Assembly: GCF_036127095.1 (NCBI RefSeq)
Contig: NZ_CP108006.1
Span: forward strand, 4,703,501 to 4,767,500
Direction: 5' to 3'
Length of the DNA stretch: 64,000 nt
Source of the DNA: Streptomyces sp. NBC_00335
GTDB lineage: Bacteria > Actinomycetota > Actinomycetes > Streptomycetales > Streptomycetaceae
Shown here one piece after another: positions 53,534-62,319 of this stretch (within the stretch, counting starts at the first letter, position 1; each line of letters opens with the position of its first letter). Position numbers and translations under genes: made by a program. The notes below the pieces were generated by a model that saw only the letters and a program-made list of their open reading frames with translations, did not search any database and was not told the origin of the DNA.

Positions 53534-54676
53534 ATGACCACGACCGAGACCACCACCGGGACCGAGACCACCACCGGGGCCAAGACCACGACCACCACCA
53601 GGACGACCCCCTCCCGCGAGATCCGCCTGGCCGCCCGCCCCGTGGGCGAGCCGGCCCCGCACCACTTCGACCTGGTGGCCACCGAGGTCCCGGAGCCCGC
53701 CGAAGGCCAGATCCTGGTCCGCAACACCTGGATGTCCGTGGACCCGTACATGCGGGGCCGGATGGACGACGCCCCCTCCTACATCCCGCCCTTCGCCCTC
53801 GGCACGGCCCTCGAAGGGAGCGCGATCGGCGAGGTCGTCGCCTCCCGCTCCGCGGCGGTGCCGGTCGGGGCGACCGTCTCGCACTTCCTCGGCTGGCGGG
53901 AGTACGCGGTGCTCGACGCGGCCGCCGCGACCGTCGTGGATCCCGCGGTCGCCTCGCAGTCCGCGTACCTCGGTCCGCTCGGCACCACGGGCCTGACGGC
54001 GTACGCGGCGCTGACCCGCACGGCCCCGGTCAAGGAGGGCGACGTCGTCTTCGTCTCCGCCGCCGCCGGCGCGGTCGGCAGCGTCGCCGGGCAGCTGGCG
54101 CGGCGCCTGGGCGCCTCCCGGGTGATCGGCTCGGCGGGCGGCCCGCTCAAGACGAAGAAGCTGCTGGACCGCTTCGGCTACGACGCGGCCGTGGACTACC
54201 GCCAGGGCGACCTGGCCGGCCAGCTCGCCGAGGCGGCCCCCGAGGGCATCGACGTCTACCTCGACGCGGTCGGCGGCGACCACCTCCGGGCGGCCATCGG
54301 CGCGATGCGCCAGGGCGGGCGGATCGCCATGGTCGGCGCGATCAGCGGCTACAACGCCACCGCTCCGGCGGTGGGTCCGGACAACCTCTTCCAGGCCGCG
54401 GCCCGCGAGGTGACCCTGCGGGGGATGCTCGTCTCCAGCCACTTCGACCTGTTCCCGGAGTGGATCGGCCGGGCGGCGGGGTGGCTGGCGGACGGCAGCC
54501 TGCGCACGGAGGAGACCGTCGTCGAAGGCATCGAGCACGCCCCGGAGGCCTTCCTCGGCATGATGCGCGGCGCGAACACCGGCAAGATGCTGGTCCGCCT
54601 CTCCCCGGAAACCCCCGCCGTGACGGCGCCCACCACCACCGCGCCCACCACCACCGCCCCCACCGATGCCCGATGA
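53534..54676 (+). CDS. NADP-dependent oxidoreductase (MDR, curcumin reductase-like)
   Basis: This 380-residue medium-chain dehydrogenase/reductase without zinc ligands has SVDPYMRGRMDD, GPLGTTGLTAYAAL and AAAGAVGSVAGQLARRLGA (Rossmann), as in leukotriene B4 dehydrogenase/CurA-type enone reductases. It reduces alpha,beta-unsaturated ketones with NADPH. Both ends are Thr-rich low complexity (TTTETTTGTETTTGAK; TAPTTTAPTTTAPT). The last ATG overlaps the flavodoxin-fold gene by four bases, giving a two-gene redox operon, probably detoxifying quinones or enones. Confidence 0.9.
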   Translation: MTTTETTTGTETTTGAKTTTTTRTTPSREIRLAARPVGEPAPHHFDLVATEVPEPAEGQILVRNTWMSVDPYMRGRMDDAPSYIPPFALGTALEGSAIGEVVASRSAAVPVGATVSHFLGWREYAVLDAAAATVVDPAVASQSAYLGPLGTTGLTAYAALTRTAPVKEGDVVFVSAAAGAVGSVAGQLARRLGASRVIGSAGGPLKTKKLLDRFGYDAAVDYRQGDLAGQLAEAAPEGIDVYLDAVGGDHLRAAIGAMRQGGRIAMVGAISGYNATAPAVGPDNLFQAAAREVTLRGMLVSSHFDLFPEWIGRAAGWLADGSLRTEETVVEGIEHAPEAFLGMMRGANTGKMLVRLSPETPAVTAPTTTAPTTTAPTDAR

Positions 54677-55248
54677 GCGCCGCCCTGGTCGTCCTGGCCC
54701 ACCCCCGCGGCGATTCCCTGACCGCCCAGCTCGCCCGCCGCGCCGTGGCCCGGCTGGAGGCCGGCGGCCACACGGTCGACGTGCTCGACCTGCACGCCGA
54801 GGGCTTCGACCCCCGCATGGGGCCCGAGGACGAGCCGGACTGGTCGGACCTCGACAAGGAGTACTCCGCCGAGACCCGGGCCCACATGGACCGGATCGCG
54901 GCCGCCGAGATCCTCGTGGTGGTCTTCCCGCTCTGGTGGTTCGGCCTCCCGGCCCTCCTGAAGGGCTGGATCGACCGGGTCTGGAACAACGGCTTCGCCT
55001 ACGGCCGCCGCGACCCGCTCCTGAAGGGCAAGCGGATGGTCTGGATCCCGCTGGTGAGCTACCCGGAGGCGAAGTTCAAGGAGCTCGGCTGGGACGAGCC
55101 GGTGGACCGCCTGCTGCGCGTCGGCATCTCGGAGTACTGCGGCATCGAGGAGGCCACCGTCCACTTCGTCCACGACTCCCTGAGCGCGGGCGAGTCGGCC
55201 CTCGCCGAGGCCGACGCGGCCCTTGCCCCGGTGGTCAGCCCTTGCTGA
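54673..55248 (+). CDS. NAD(P)H oxidoreductase (flavodoxin-like fold)
   Basis: This 191-residue protein has the opening VVLAHPRGDSLTAQLARRAV and VFPLWWFGLPALLKGWIDRVW, matching NQO1/KefF-like quinone reductases. It binds FAD or FMN and reduces quinones by two electrons. It is the second gene of the redox operon. Its 3' end overlaps the convergent ABC permease gene by 14 bases. Confidence 0.9.
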   Translation: MSAALVVLAHPRGDSLTAQLARRAVARLEAGGHTVDVLDLHAEGFDPRMGPEDEPDWSDLDKEYSAETRAHMDRIAAAEILVVVFPLWWFGLPALLKGWIDRVWNNGFAYGRRDPLLKGKRMVWIPLVSYPEAKFKELGWDEPVDRLLRVGISEYCGIEEATVHFVHDSLSAGESALAEADAALAPVVSPC

Positions 55249-56962
55249 CCGCCAGCAGGATCTCCGGGAGCTTGCGCGCCACCGTCGGGGCCGCGATGCG
55301 CAGGCCGGCCCAGGTGGCCAGGGTGCCCCAGACCACGCCCAGGGGGAGCAGGATCCAGGCCAGGGACCGCTGGTCCGTGGCGCTGAAGTAGATGGCCAGG
55401 GCGATCACGGGAGAGGAGATCAGCGCCGAGGCGAGCATGCCGGTGAAGAGGCTCCCCCACGCCAGGGCGCCCTGGCCCGGGGCGACGTTCTTGAAGGCGC
55501 CGTCGGTCGGGATCGAGTACGCGAAGAAGGCGGACGACAGGGCTCCCGTGCACAGCATCGAGCCGAGCAGCGCCAGGCCCAGGCCCAGGGCGCCGGGGAG
55601 ACCGGCCCAGTCGCCGAGCAGGCCGGCCGTGAGCGCCGCGACCACCACCGTGTAGGGCACGGTGACCAGGGCGAGGGCCAGGGCGCGGGCGCGCAGTTCC
55701 ACGTAGGCGTCCCGGGTGCTCGAAATGGTCTGCGCGACCATCCAGAACGCCGAGGTGTCCTGCCCGAACTGGTTGTACATCTGGAGGCCGATCATGCCCG
55801 AGGCGAAGCAGGCCAGGTACACCGAGCCGGTGCCCTGGACGGCGTTGACCACCGGGATGAGCAGGCCGATCGCCAGGGCCGACACGAACGCCGACTTGAT
55901 CTTCGGGTCACGCACGCTGTAGCGCAGCGAGCGCAGGACGGCCGCGCCCGTACGGTCGTCCGGCAGGAACGACCAGCCGCCGCGGGCCGCGCGGTTCACC
56001 GGCTTCTTCTTCTCCTTGGCGGACGCGATCGTCGAACCGTCCGGGGTGACCATCAGCTTGGTCAGGCTGCGCTCCCAGAACCAGAGCAGCAGGCCGAGGG
56101 CCGCGACCGTGATGAGGAGCTGGGCGGCCGCGATCCCGTACGAGCCCTCGCTCGCGGAATCGACCATCCCGAGGGCCGTCGCGGGCGGCAGCCAGCGCAC
56201 GATCTCCCCGGCCGGCTCCAGCCGCTCCAGGCCGCCGGTCTGGAACAGCCGCTCGGCGGCGAGGTTCGCCACCTGCGCGCCGATCGCGATCAGCAGGCCG
56301 CTGAGCAGCGCGAGGTCGCGCCCCTTGCGGCTGGTCAGCAGCCGGACGTTGGCGGTGGCCACCGCCCGGGCCAGTGCGACGCAGCCGACGAGCAGCAGCG
56401 GTACGGCCAGTACGGCGGCCACCACGCCCGCCGCGCCCCGGGCGACGGCGATCACCGAGCCGACGGCCAGGCACAGCGTGAACAGCGGGCCGATGCCGAC
56501 GAGCGAGGAGGCCAGCAGGGCCCGTACGAGCGGACGCGGGCGCAGCGGCAGCATGACCAGCCGCGTCGGGTCGAGCGTCTCGTCGCCGGTGGGGAAGAAC
56601 AGCGGGACGAACGTCCAGCCCAGGGCCATGATCGCCGCCAGTAGGACGGCGACCGTGCCGGCGTGCGCGTTGCCGCGCAGCACGGTGAGGCCGAGCATGG
56701 CGAGGAACGCGATGAAGAGGGCGAAGGCGAGGGCGCCGAAGTAGGCGGCCTTGCGCTTCGAGGAGCCCTTGAGCCCGTTGCGCAGGAGGGACAGCTTGAG
56801 GCGGACGAAGATCGGCGTGATGCTGACGGAGGCGACCGCGGAAGCGGGTGCGCCGGAGGCCGCTGCGGACCCGGATGCGGTCGCCTGAGCCTGCGTGGGC
56901 GTCGGCGTGGGCGTGGGCGTCGGCGTGGGATTGGACATGGGCGTCGGCGTCGGCGTGCTCAT
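55235..56962 (-). CDS. ABC transporter permease
   Basis: This 575-residue integral membrane protein has about 12 hydrophobic segments. The N-terminus is a Pro-Thr repeat (TPTPTPTPT) followed by an Ala/Ser-rich stretch before FVRLKLSLLRNGLKGSSKRK. It starts four bases inside the end of the ATPase gene, so the two form an exporter. Its form suits ABC-2-like lantibiotic or drug exporters of actinomycetes. Cargo unknown. Confidence 0.8.
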   Translation of the reverse strand: MSTPTPTPMSNPTPTPTPTPTPTQAQATASGSAAASGAPASAVASVSITPIFVRLKLSLLRNGLKGSSKRKAAYFGALAFALFIAFLAMLGLTVLRGNAHAGTVAVLLAAIMALGWTFVPLFFPTGDETLDPTRLVMLPLRPRPLVRALLASSLVGIGPLFTLCLAVGSVIAVARGAAGVVAAVLAVPLLLVGCVALARAVATANVRLLTSRKGRDLALLSGLLIAIGAQVANLAAERLFQTGGLERLEPAGEIVRWLPPATALGMVDSASEGSYGIAAAQLLITVAALGLLLWFWERSLTKLMVTPDGSTIASAKEKKKPVNRAARGGWSFLPDDRTGAAVLRSLRYSVRDPKIKSAFVSALAIGLLIPVVNAVQGTGSVYLACFASGMIGLQMYNQFGQDTSAFWMVAQTISSTRDAYVELRARALALALVTVPYTVVVAALTAGLLGDWAGLPGALGLGLALLGSMLCTGALSSAFFAYSIPTDGAFKNVAPGQGALAWGSLFTGMLASALISSPVIALAIYFSATDQRSLAWILLPLGVVWGTLATWAGLRIAAPTVARKLPEILLAVSKG

Positions 56963-57831
56963 CGGACGCCCGCCCCGTTGCTCCCGCCGTTGGCGGCGGC
57001 CCCGCTGCCGAGCCAGTCCAGGGACTCGCCCGTGGCCCGGCCCTGCGCGCCGACCAGCTCCAGGAACGCGGCCTGCAGCGAGGGCGCGTCACCCCGTACG
57101 TCGGCCAGCGGGCCCGCGGCCCGGATCCGGCCGGCGGCCATCACGGCCACCCAGTCGCACAGCGACTCGACGAGCTCCATGACGTGGGAGGAGAAGACGA
57201 CCGTGGCTCCGGAGGAGGTGTATCGCTCCAGCACTCCGCGGATGGTCTGCGCGGACACCGGGTCCACGCCTTCGAACGGCTCGTCCAGGAACAGGACTTC
57301 GGGGTTGTGGAGCAGTGCGGCCGCCAGGCCGATCTTCTTCCGCATGCCCGTCGAGTAGTCGACGATCAGCTTGTTCTGCGAACCGGCCAGGTCCAGGATG
57401 TCCAGCAGCTGCGTGGCCCTGCTGTCCGTCTCCTTGCCCGGCAGCCCCCGCAACCGGCCCATGTAGCCCAGCAGTTCCCGGCCGGAGAGCCGCTCGAAGA
57501 GCCGCAGCCCCTCCGGCAGCACGCCGATCCGGGACTTCACCTCGACCGGGTCCGCCCACACGTCGTGCCCGGCGACGAACACCCGGCCCATGTCCGGGCG
57601 CAGCAGCCCGGTCACCATCGACAGCGTGGTCGTCTTGCCCGCGCCGTTCGGCCCGACCAGGCCGATGAACTGCCCGGCAGGCAGCTCCAGATCGATCCCG
57701 GAGACGGCCACCTGCTCGCCGAACCGCTTCCACAAACCCTCGACCCGCACGGCGGGCGCGGCGGCCGGTGCGCGCCCCGCACCGCCGCCCGCTCCGTCCG
57801 CCCCGCCCATCGCAACGCCCTGGTCCGGCAT
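56959..57831 (-). CDS. ABC transporter ATP-binding protein
   Basis: This 290-residue ATPase has Walker A GPNGAGKTTT, signature YSTGMRKKIGLAAAL and Walker B VLFLDEPFEGVDP. It energises the permease encoded next to it. The first ~28 residues are Gly/Ala-rich. Type and layout fit ABC-2 exporters. First gene of the operon. Confidence 0.93.
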   Translation of the reverse strand: MPDQGVAMGGADGAGGGAGRAPAAAPAVRVEGLWKRFGEQVAVSGIDLELPAGQFIGLVGPNGAGKTTTLSMVTGLLRPDMGRVFVAGHDVWADPVEVKSRIGVLPEGLRLFERLSGRELLGYMGRLRGLPGKETDSRATQLLDILDLAGSQNKLIVDYSTGMRKKIGLAAALLHNPEVLFLDEPFEGVDPVSAQTIRGVLERYTSSGATVVFSSHVMELVESLCDWVAVMAAGRIRAAGPLADVRGDAPSLQAAFLELVGAQGRATGESLDWLGSGAAANGGSNGAGVR

Positions 57832-57952
57832 GCGCCTGCCTCTCGCTTCTGTTCCCCGTGTCCTGCTTTTCTCACCATAGGAGGAGGGGGAGAGGCGGAG
57901 CAGTTACTTATGTCATGAGTTTTTCCTCTGACATCTCCGCTGGTCAGGGCGG

Positions 57953-57988
57953 GGCGGAGGGGTCAGAGGGGGCGGAGGGGCCAGAGCG
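57953..57988. repeat. Tandem 18-base repeat, two units
   Basis: GGCGGAGGGGTCAGAGGG and GGCGGAGGGGCCAGAGCG lie between the ABC operon promoter region and the 3' end of the primase-like gene. Confidence 0.6.
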
Positions 57989-58019
57989 GGCGGGCGGAGA
58001 GGACGGGTGGAGCAGGGAA

Positions 58020-58700
58020 TCACGCCGTGCGGCGGGCCCGTTCCGCCGCCGCCTCGCGGCCGCACGCGTAGGCCAGGGCGTCGATCAGCTCCTCCACGTC
58101 CGGCAGCCACCGGTTCGCGGCCGTCGGCGGCTGCGCCCACTGCACCGAACCGCGTCCGCCGATGCGGGTCGGCGGCGCGGGCACGTACTCGCCCTCGCCG
58201 CGCGCGGTCAGGTCGAGTTGGGCGGGCTGCCAGCCGATCTTGCGCAGCAGGTCGGGCACCTTGGCGCCGGCGCCGGGCAGGACGAAGAACAGCATCCGCC
58301 CCGCCGGGTTGGCGATCACCGGTCCGAGGGTGCGCTGCATCCGCTGGAGCCGGGCCAGCGCCAGGAAGCCGGCCGCGTCCGGGACGTCGAGGGCGTCGAA
58401 GGTCCGGCCGGTGGGCAGCAGGATGGCGGCCTTCGGGTTCTTCCCCCAGAGCCGCCTGACCTGCACGGCGCTGCCCGAGGCCTGCGAGGCCCAGTCCTTC
58501 CCCGCGGCGTGCGCGCCGGGCGCCGGGCAGTCCTCGGCCCCGCACGAGCACCGTTCCCGCCCGTCGCCGGACTCCAGCCAGGTGCCGGCGAAGACATCCC
58601 AGTGCCGTTCTTCCGTGTACCGCACGGCATGGTCCAGCAGCGGCTCACTGCGCTGCAGGGGGATGGGCGCGGTCTCCGTGACTCCGATGGTCTCTTCCAC
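58020..58700 (-). CDS. Bifunctional DNA primase/polymerase-like protein
   Basis: This 226-residue protein resembles the N-terminal primase-polymerase (prim-pol) domain: LLDHAVRYTEERHWDVFAGTWLE, CSCGAEDCPAPGAHAAGKDWA, AILLPTGRTFDALDVPDAAG, APPTRIGGRGSVQWAQPP and a C-terminal helix. It is a stand-alone form common next to regulators in Streptomyces. Whether it synthesises nucleic acid is unproven. The start is uncertain: GTG for VEETIGVTET, or an upstream GTG eight codons earlier. Confidence 0.78.
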   Translation of the reverse strand: MEETIGVTETAPIPLQRSEPLLDHAVRYTEERHWDVFAGTWLESGDGRERCSCGAEDCPAPGAHAAGKDWASQASGSAVQVRRLWGKNPKAAILLPTGRTFDALDVPDAAGFLALARLQRMQRTLGPVIANPAGRMLFFVLPGAGAKVPDLLRKIGWQPAQLDLTARGEGEYVPAPPTRIGGRGSVQWAQPPTAANRWLPDVEELIDALAYACGREAAAERARRTA

Positions 58701-58879
58701 GTGCAACACAACTCTTGCGGTCACCGGGGGTTACGGGCGTAAACCGGCCGGGCTCGGGAGCATCGATCCTGCATGCGGGGCGCATCGGTGCATCGCGGGG
58801 GGCGCGTAGGAGGCCGGGGCGCCGGAGGTGGGTAGCGACAGGACGCAATGGGGAAGATTCCCCGCACATCAGGCGGGAA

Positions 58880-58899
58880 GTGATCATTCGAACGATCAC
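58880..58899. promoter_or_regulatory. Palindrome upstream of the NsdA-like regulator
   Basis: GTGATCATTCGAACGATCAC is symmetric except for one base pair and lies 21 bases before the regulator ATG. It may be an autoregulatory operator. Confidence 0.55.
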
Positions 58900-58919
58900 C
58901 CGCGTCTCTGGGGGTTTTC

Positions 58920-60299
58920 ATGGCAGCCAGGCCTCTCGTCGCCCGCCAGCCGAACGAACGGCTGCAGGCGCTCATCCAGGAAGCCGGGTGCTCCAATGCC
59001 GGGCTCGCCCGGCGCGTCAACATGTGCGGGGCCGAGCACGGCCTCGACCTCCGCTACGACAAGACCTCGGTGGCCCGCTGGCTGCGCGGCCAGCAGCCGC
59101 GCGGCCGGGCCCCGGGGATCATCGCCGAGGCGCTGGGCCGCAAGCTCGGCCGGACCGTCACCATCGACGAGATCGGCATGGCCAACGGCAAGAACCTCGC
59201 CTCGGGCGTCGGCCTGCAGTTCTCCCCGACCGTCATCGGAGCGATCGAGCAGGTCAGCGAGTTGTGGCGGAGCGACGTGGGCCGGCGCGACTTCCTGTCG
59301 GGGGCGAGCGTGGCCTCCTCGGCGCTGGTCGAGCCGAGCCGCGACTGGCTGATCACCGGCGCCGACGCGCAAGTGGCGCGCAGCGGCGGCTCACGGGTCG
59401 GGATGTCGGACGTGGAGGCCGTACGGGCGACCACGCAGGCGCTGAAGGACCTCGACCACCGCTTCGGCAGCGGGCACGTGCGCCCGGTGGTCGTGCACTA
59501 CCTCAACTCGGTGGTCTCCGGCCTGATCGGCGGCTCGTACCGGGAGCCGGTCGGCCGGGCCCTGTTCGCGGCGGTCGCCCGACTCACGGAGCTGGCCGGC
59601 TACATGGCGGTGGACACCGGCCAGCCGGGCCTGGCCCAGCGCTACTACATCCAGGCCCTACGACTCGCGCAGGCGGCCGGCGACCGGGCGTACGGGGGCT
59701 ACGTCCTGGCGGCGTCGATGAGCCACCTGGCGGCCGAACTGGGCAACCCGAGGGAGATCGCGCAGCTGGCGAGAGCCGCACAGGAGGGCACGCGGGGCCA
59801 GGTCACCCCCCGGGTGGAGGCGATGTTCTACGCGGCGGAGGCGCGCGGGCACGCGCTGCTCGGTGACGCGCGGTCGACGGCGGTGCTGTCCTCGCGGGCG
59901 GTGACCGCGCTGGAGCGGGCGGAGCCGGAATCGGGGGACGACCCGGAGTGGATCCGGCACTTCGACGGGGCGTACCTCGCGGACGAACTGGCGCACTGCC
60001 ACCGGGATCTGGGGCAGGCCGACGCGGCGGCGAAACGCGCGGAGGAGGCCCTGCGGGACCTCCCGGCGGGCAAGGCGCGGCGCCGGGCGATCGGCCTGTT
60101 CCTGCTGGCGGCGGCGCGGGTGCAGCAGCGCGAGGTGGAAGCCGCCTGCCAGACGGCGGCGCAGGCTTCGGACCTCCTGTCGGGCATCCGCTCCCACCGG
60201 GGCACGGCCTATTTGGAGGACTTCCGCACCCGCCTGGACCCGTACCGGGAGGAACCGGCGGCCCGGGAGTTCACGGCCCGGCTGGAGCCGGTCGGCTGA
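58920..60299 (+). CDS. NsdA-like TPR regulatory protein
   Basis: This 459-residue protein has an N-terminal helix-turn-helix-like region (RLQALIQEAGCSNAGLARRVN, RYDKTSVARWLRG) and a C-terminal array of TPR helices (YYIQALRLAQAAGDRAYGGYVLAAS, AAKRAEEALRDLPAGKA). This layout resembles NsdA-type negative regulators of development and antibiotic production in Streptomyces. The start ATG follows GGGGGTTTTC. It is divergent from the primase-like gene, sharing a regulatory region. Confidence 0.78.
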   Translation: MAARPLVARQPNERLQALIQEAGCSNAGLARRVNMCGAEHGLDLRYDKTSVARWLRGQQPRGRAPGIIAEALGRKLGRTVTIDEIGMANGKNLASGVGLQFSPTVIGAIEQVSELWRSDVGRRDFLSGASVASSALVEPSRDWLITGADAQVARSGGSRVGMSDVEAVRATTQALKDLDHRFGSGHVRPVVVHYLNSVVSGLIGGSYREPVGRALFAAVARLTELAGYMAVDTGQPGLAQRYYIQALRLAQAAGDRAYGGYVLAASMSHLAAELGNPREIAQLARAAQEGTRGQVTPRVEAMFYAAEARGHALLGDARSTAVLSSRAVTALERAEPESGDDPEWIRHFDGAYLADELAHCHRDLGQADAAAKRAEEALRDLPAGKARRRAIGLFLLAAARVQQREVEAACQTAAQASDLLSGIRSHRGTAYLEDFRTRLDPYREEPAAREFTARLEPVG

Positions 60300-60356
60300 C
60301 CCCGCCGGCCCGGGGGTTCCGGGGCGGCGGGGTCGGCCGGTCCAGTCGTGTCAGGC

Positions 60357-60392
60357 GGTTCAGCCGGTTCAGCCGGTTCAGCCGGTTCAGCC
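60357..60392. repeat. Tandem 9-base repeat, four units
   Basis: GGTTCAGCC repeated four times overlaps the stop codon of paralogue 3. On the minus strand each unit reads GGCTGAACC, so every unit contains an in-frame TGA. Confidence 0.8.
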
Positions 60393-62123
60393 GGTGACGA
60401 CGATGCGGCCTTCGTCGCCGTTCGCGACGAGGTGGGTCGCGTCGGGGTCGACGAAGCGGATGCGCCAGGTGCCGCTGGTCTCGGCGGTGAACTTCTTGCC
60501 CACGGCGCCGTTGGCGAGGGAGACGGAGGTGCCCATCTCCTTCCAGGCGGTGGAGCCGTCGGGCCGGAAGTAGTAACGGACCTTCTGGCCGGCGTAGGGC
60601 CCGAGCGCCGCGGGGGAGATGGAGGTCTTCAGGACCGCGGAGACGTACAGCTGCTGTCCCTTGGCGACGGGGGCCGGCCCGAAGCGCTCGTCGGTGAGCC
60701 AGGTCCTGGTGCGCGTCGGGCGGATCACCTGGGTGCCGGTGCTGGGGCCGATGTTGGTGGTGCCCGGAGTGAGCACCCGCCACTCGACGGGAGTCCAGGT
60801 GGCCGGCGGGTTGATCGTCACGGTGAAGGTCTGGTTGTAGGGCACTACCGACGACCGACTGGTGCTCCACCATCCCGACGCGTTCTTGAACTGGATCTCG
60901 ACCGGGGCCTGCTGGGTGGTGTAGCCGTCGACGAGAACCTTGCCGCTGATGGTCAGCCGCCCGTACTTGTCCTGGGTGACCAGCTTCTCCTCGACGACCT
61001 TGGTCGTGTGGGTGACCTTCGCGACGGTCGCGGTGCGCGTACCGTCCCCCAGCAGCCAGCTGTCGTTGACGGACACGTTCCAGGAGCCGGCCCTGAGGAT
61101 CTTCGGCGAGACCGTGTAACTGCCGTCCGCTCCCGCCGAGGTGCTCGCGTATCGGGCCGCCGCGGCCCACTCCACCGCAGCCACGCGGCGGCCGGCGGCG
61201 GGCTTGACCGTACCGTCGTCCGCGAGGCGGGTGAGCGTGCCGCGTACGGGCACGGTCATCCCGTACCGCGCGGTGAGGGGCGCTGTCGAGGACATCGTCA
61301 GCGTGGCCTTCTGGGGCCGGATCTTGGCCGGGGCCGTCGCGGGCACCTCGGTGTCGCCGCTCGCCAGGGTCACGGAGGCGGACGACAGCATCTCGTTGCC
61401 GCGGGCGGCGACGGTGGTGGTGAAGCGCCCCTGGGCGTCGGACGCCACATCGGCCTGGCCCAGACCGAGCTGGGCGCGGACCATCGCACCCGCCAGCGGC
61501 AGCCGCTCCCCCGTGCGGGGGTGGATGGCAGTGACAGAGCCGGTGACCTGGGTGTCGAGGTCGTCCAGCGAGAACTCCTGCTGGGTGGACTTCGCTTCGA
61601 TCCTGGCGTCGACCGCGTAGGTGGCGCGTCCGGCGTTGCGCCGGCTCACTTCCTTGCCCGCACTGTCCTTGGCGTACACGTCCATTTCGTAGTCCGTCAT
61701 GTCGTCCAGGACGAGCGGCTGATCGTCGCCCTGGTACCACGTGTGGCCGGGCTCTTGGGAATCGCCGCCCTGCTCGTAGTAGTGCGTGAGCTTGTCCACC
61801 ACGGCCACGACCTTGTCGCTGCCCGCCCTGCGCACTTCGACCCGGACCGGGGTGGTGTTGTCGTGGTCACCGGCGAGGAGGAAGACGATGAACTCACGGT
61901 TCGCGCGCTGAGAGAGGCTCGCACTCGCCACTGAGCTGTCCGCGGCCTTCGTCCCCGGGGCCGCCTCCAGGGCCGCCCGCTGCTCGGCCGGCACGGCCGA
62001 CGGGGAGGACGCCCCCGGGGTGCCGACGGGCGCGGCGGTGGCGGCAGGGGCTGCTACCGCCCCCGCGGCCGCGATCACGACTACCGTACCGACGGCCGTC
62101 ATGGTCCTCTTGAAACTGTTCAC
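60387..62123 (-). CDS. Secreted Ig-like protein, paralogue 3
   Basis: This 578-residue exported protein begins at GTG with MNSFKRTMTAVGTVVVIAAAG...AATAAP as signal peptide. It is more distant from the 13.7-17.1 kb pair but shares the C-terminal domain layout: PAPVAKGQQLYVS, PYAGQKVRYYFRPDGSTAWK and a final strand GDEGRIVVTG matching RVDGVIVTP. Several Ig-like modules precede it. Its promoter has the same CCCGTACAACC-N16-GGTC as the pair. Ribosome-binding site GGGGGATTCCG. Function unknown. Confidence 0.78.
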   Translation of the reverse strand: MNSFKRTMTAVGTVVVIAAAGAVAAPAATAAPVGTPGASSPSAVPAEQRAALEAAPGTKAADSSVASASLSQRANREFIVFLLAGDHDNTTPVRVEVRRAGSDKVVAVVDKLTHYYEQGGDSQEPGHTWYQGDDQPLVLDDMTDYEMDVYAKDSAGKEVSRRNAGRATYAVDARIEAKSTQQEFSLDDLDTQVTGSVTAIHPRTGERLPLAGAMVRAQLGLGQADVASDAQGRFTTTVAARGNEMLSSASVTLASGDTEVPATAPAKIRPQKATLTMSSTAPLTARYGMTVPVRGTLTRLADDGTVKPAAGRRVAAVEWAAAARYASTSAGADGSYTVSPKILRAGSWNVSVNDSWLLGDGTRTATVAKVTHTTKVVEEKLVTQDKYGRLTISGKVLVDGYTTQQAPVEIQFKNASGWWSTSRSSVVPYNQTFTVTINPPATWTPVEWRVLTPGTTNIGPSTGTQVIRPTRTRTWLTDERFGPAPVAKGQQLYVSAVLKTSISPAALGPYAGQKVRYYFRPDGSTAWKEMGTSVSLANGAVGKKFTAETSGTWRIRFVDPDATHLVANGDEGRIVVTG

Positions 62124-62165
62124 CGGAATCCCCCGTGCGTCACATGTGATCGACTGCACGCTTTT

Positions 62166-62196
62166 GACCGCCGAGCCGCCCCGGGGGTTGTACGGG
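62166..62196 (-). promoter_or_regulatory. ECF-type promoter of paralogue 3
   Basis: CCCGTACAACC followed after 16 bases by GGTC on the minus strand, 43 bases before the GTG start. It shares the architecture of the two promoters near 15.4 and 17.1 kb. Confidence 0.65.
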
Positions 62197-62319
62197 TTCC
62201 GGCTCCGGTTCGTGCTGCGAACACCGTTGGCCACGAGGCCGGGACTGGCACACTTGCCCGGGGCCGGTAGCGTGAGCCGACGGTTCCGTAAACGCGGACA
62301 GGTCGGAGAGGGAGTCCCG

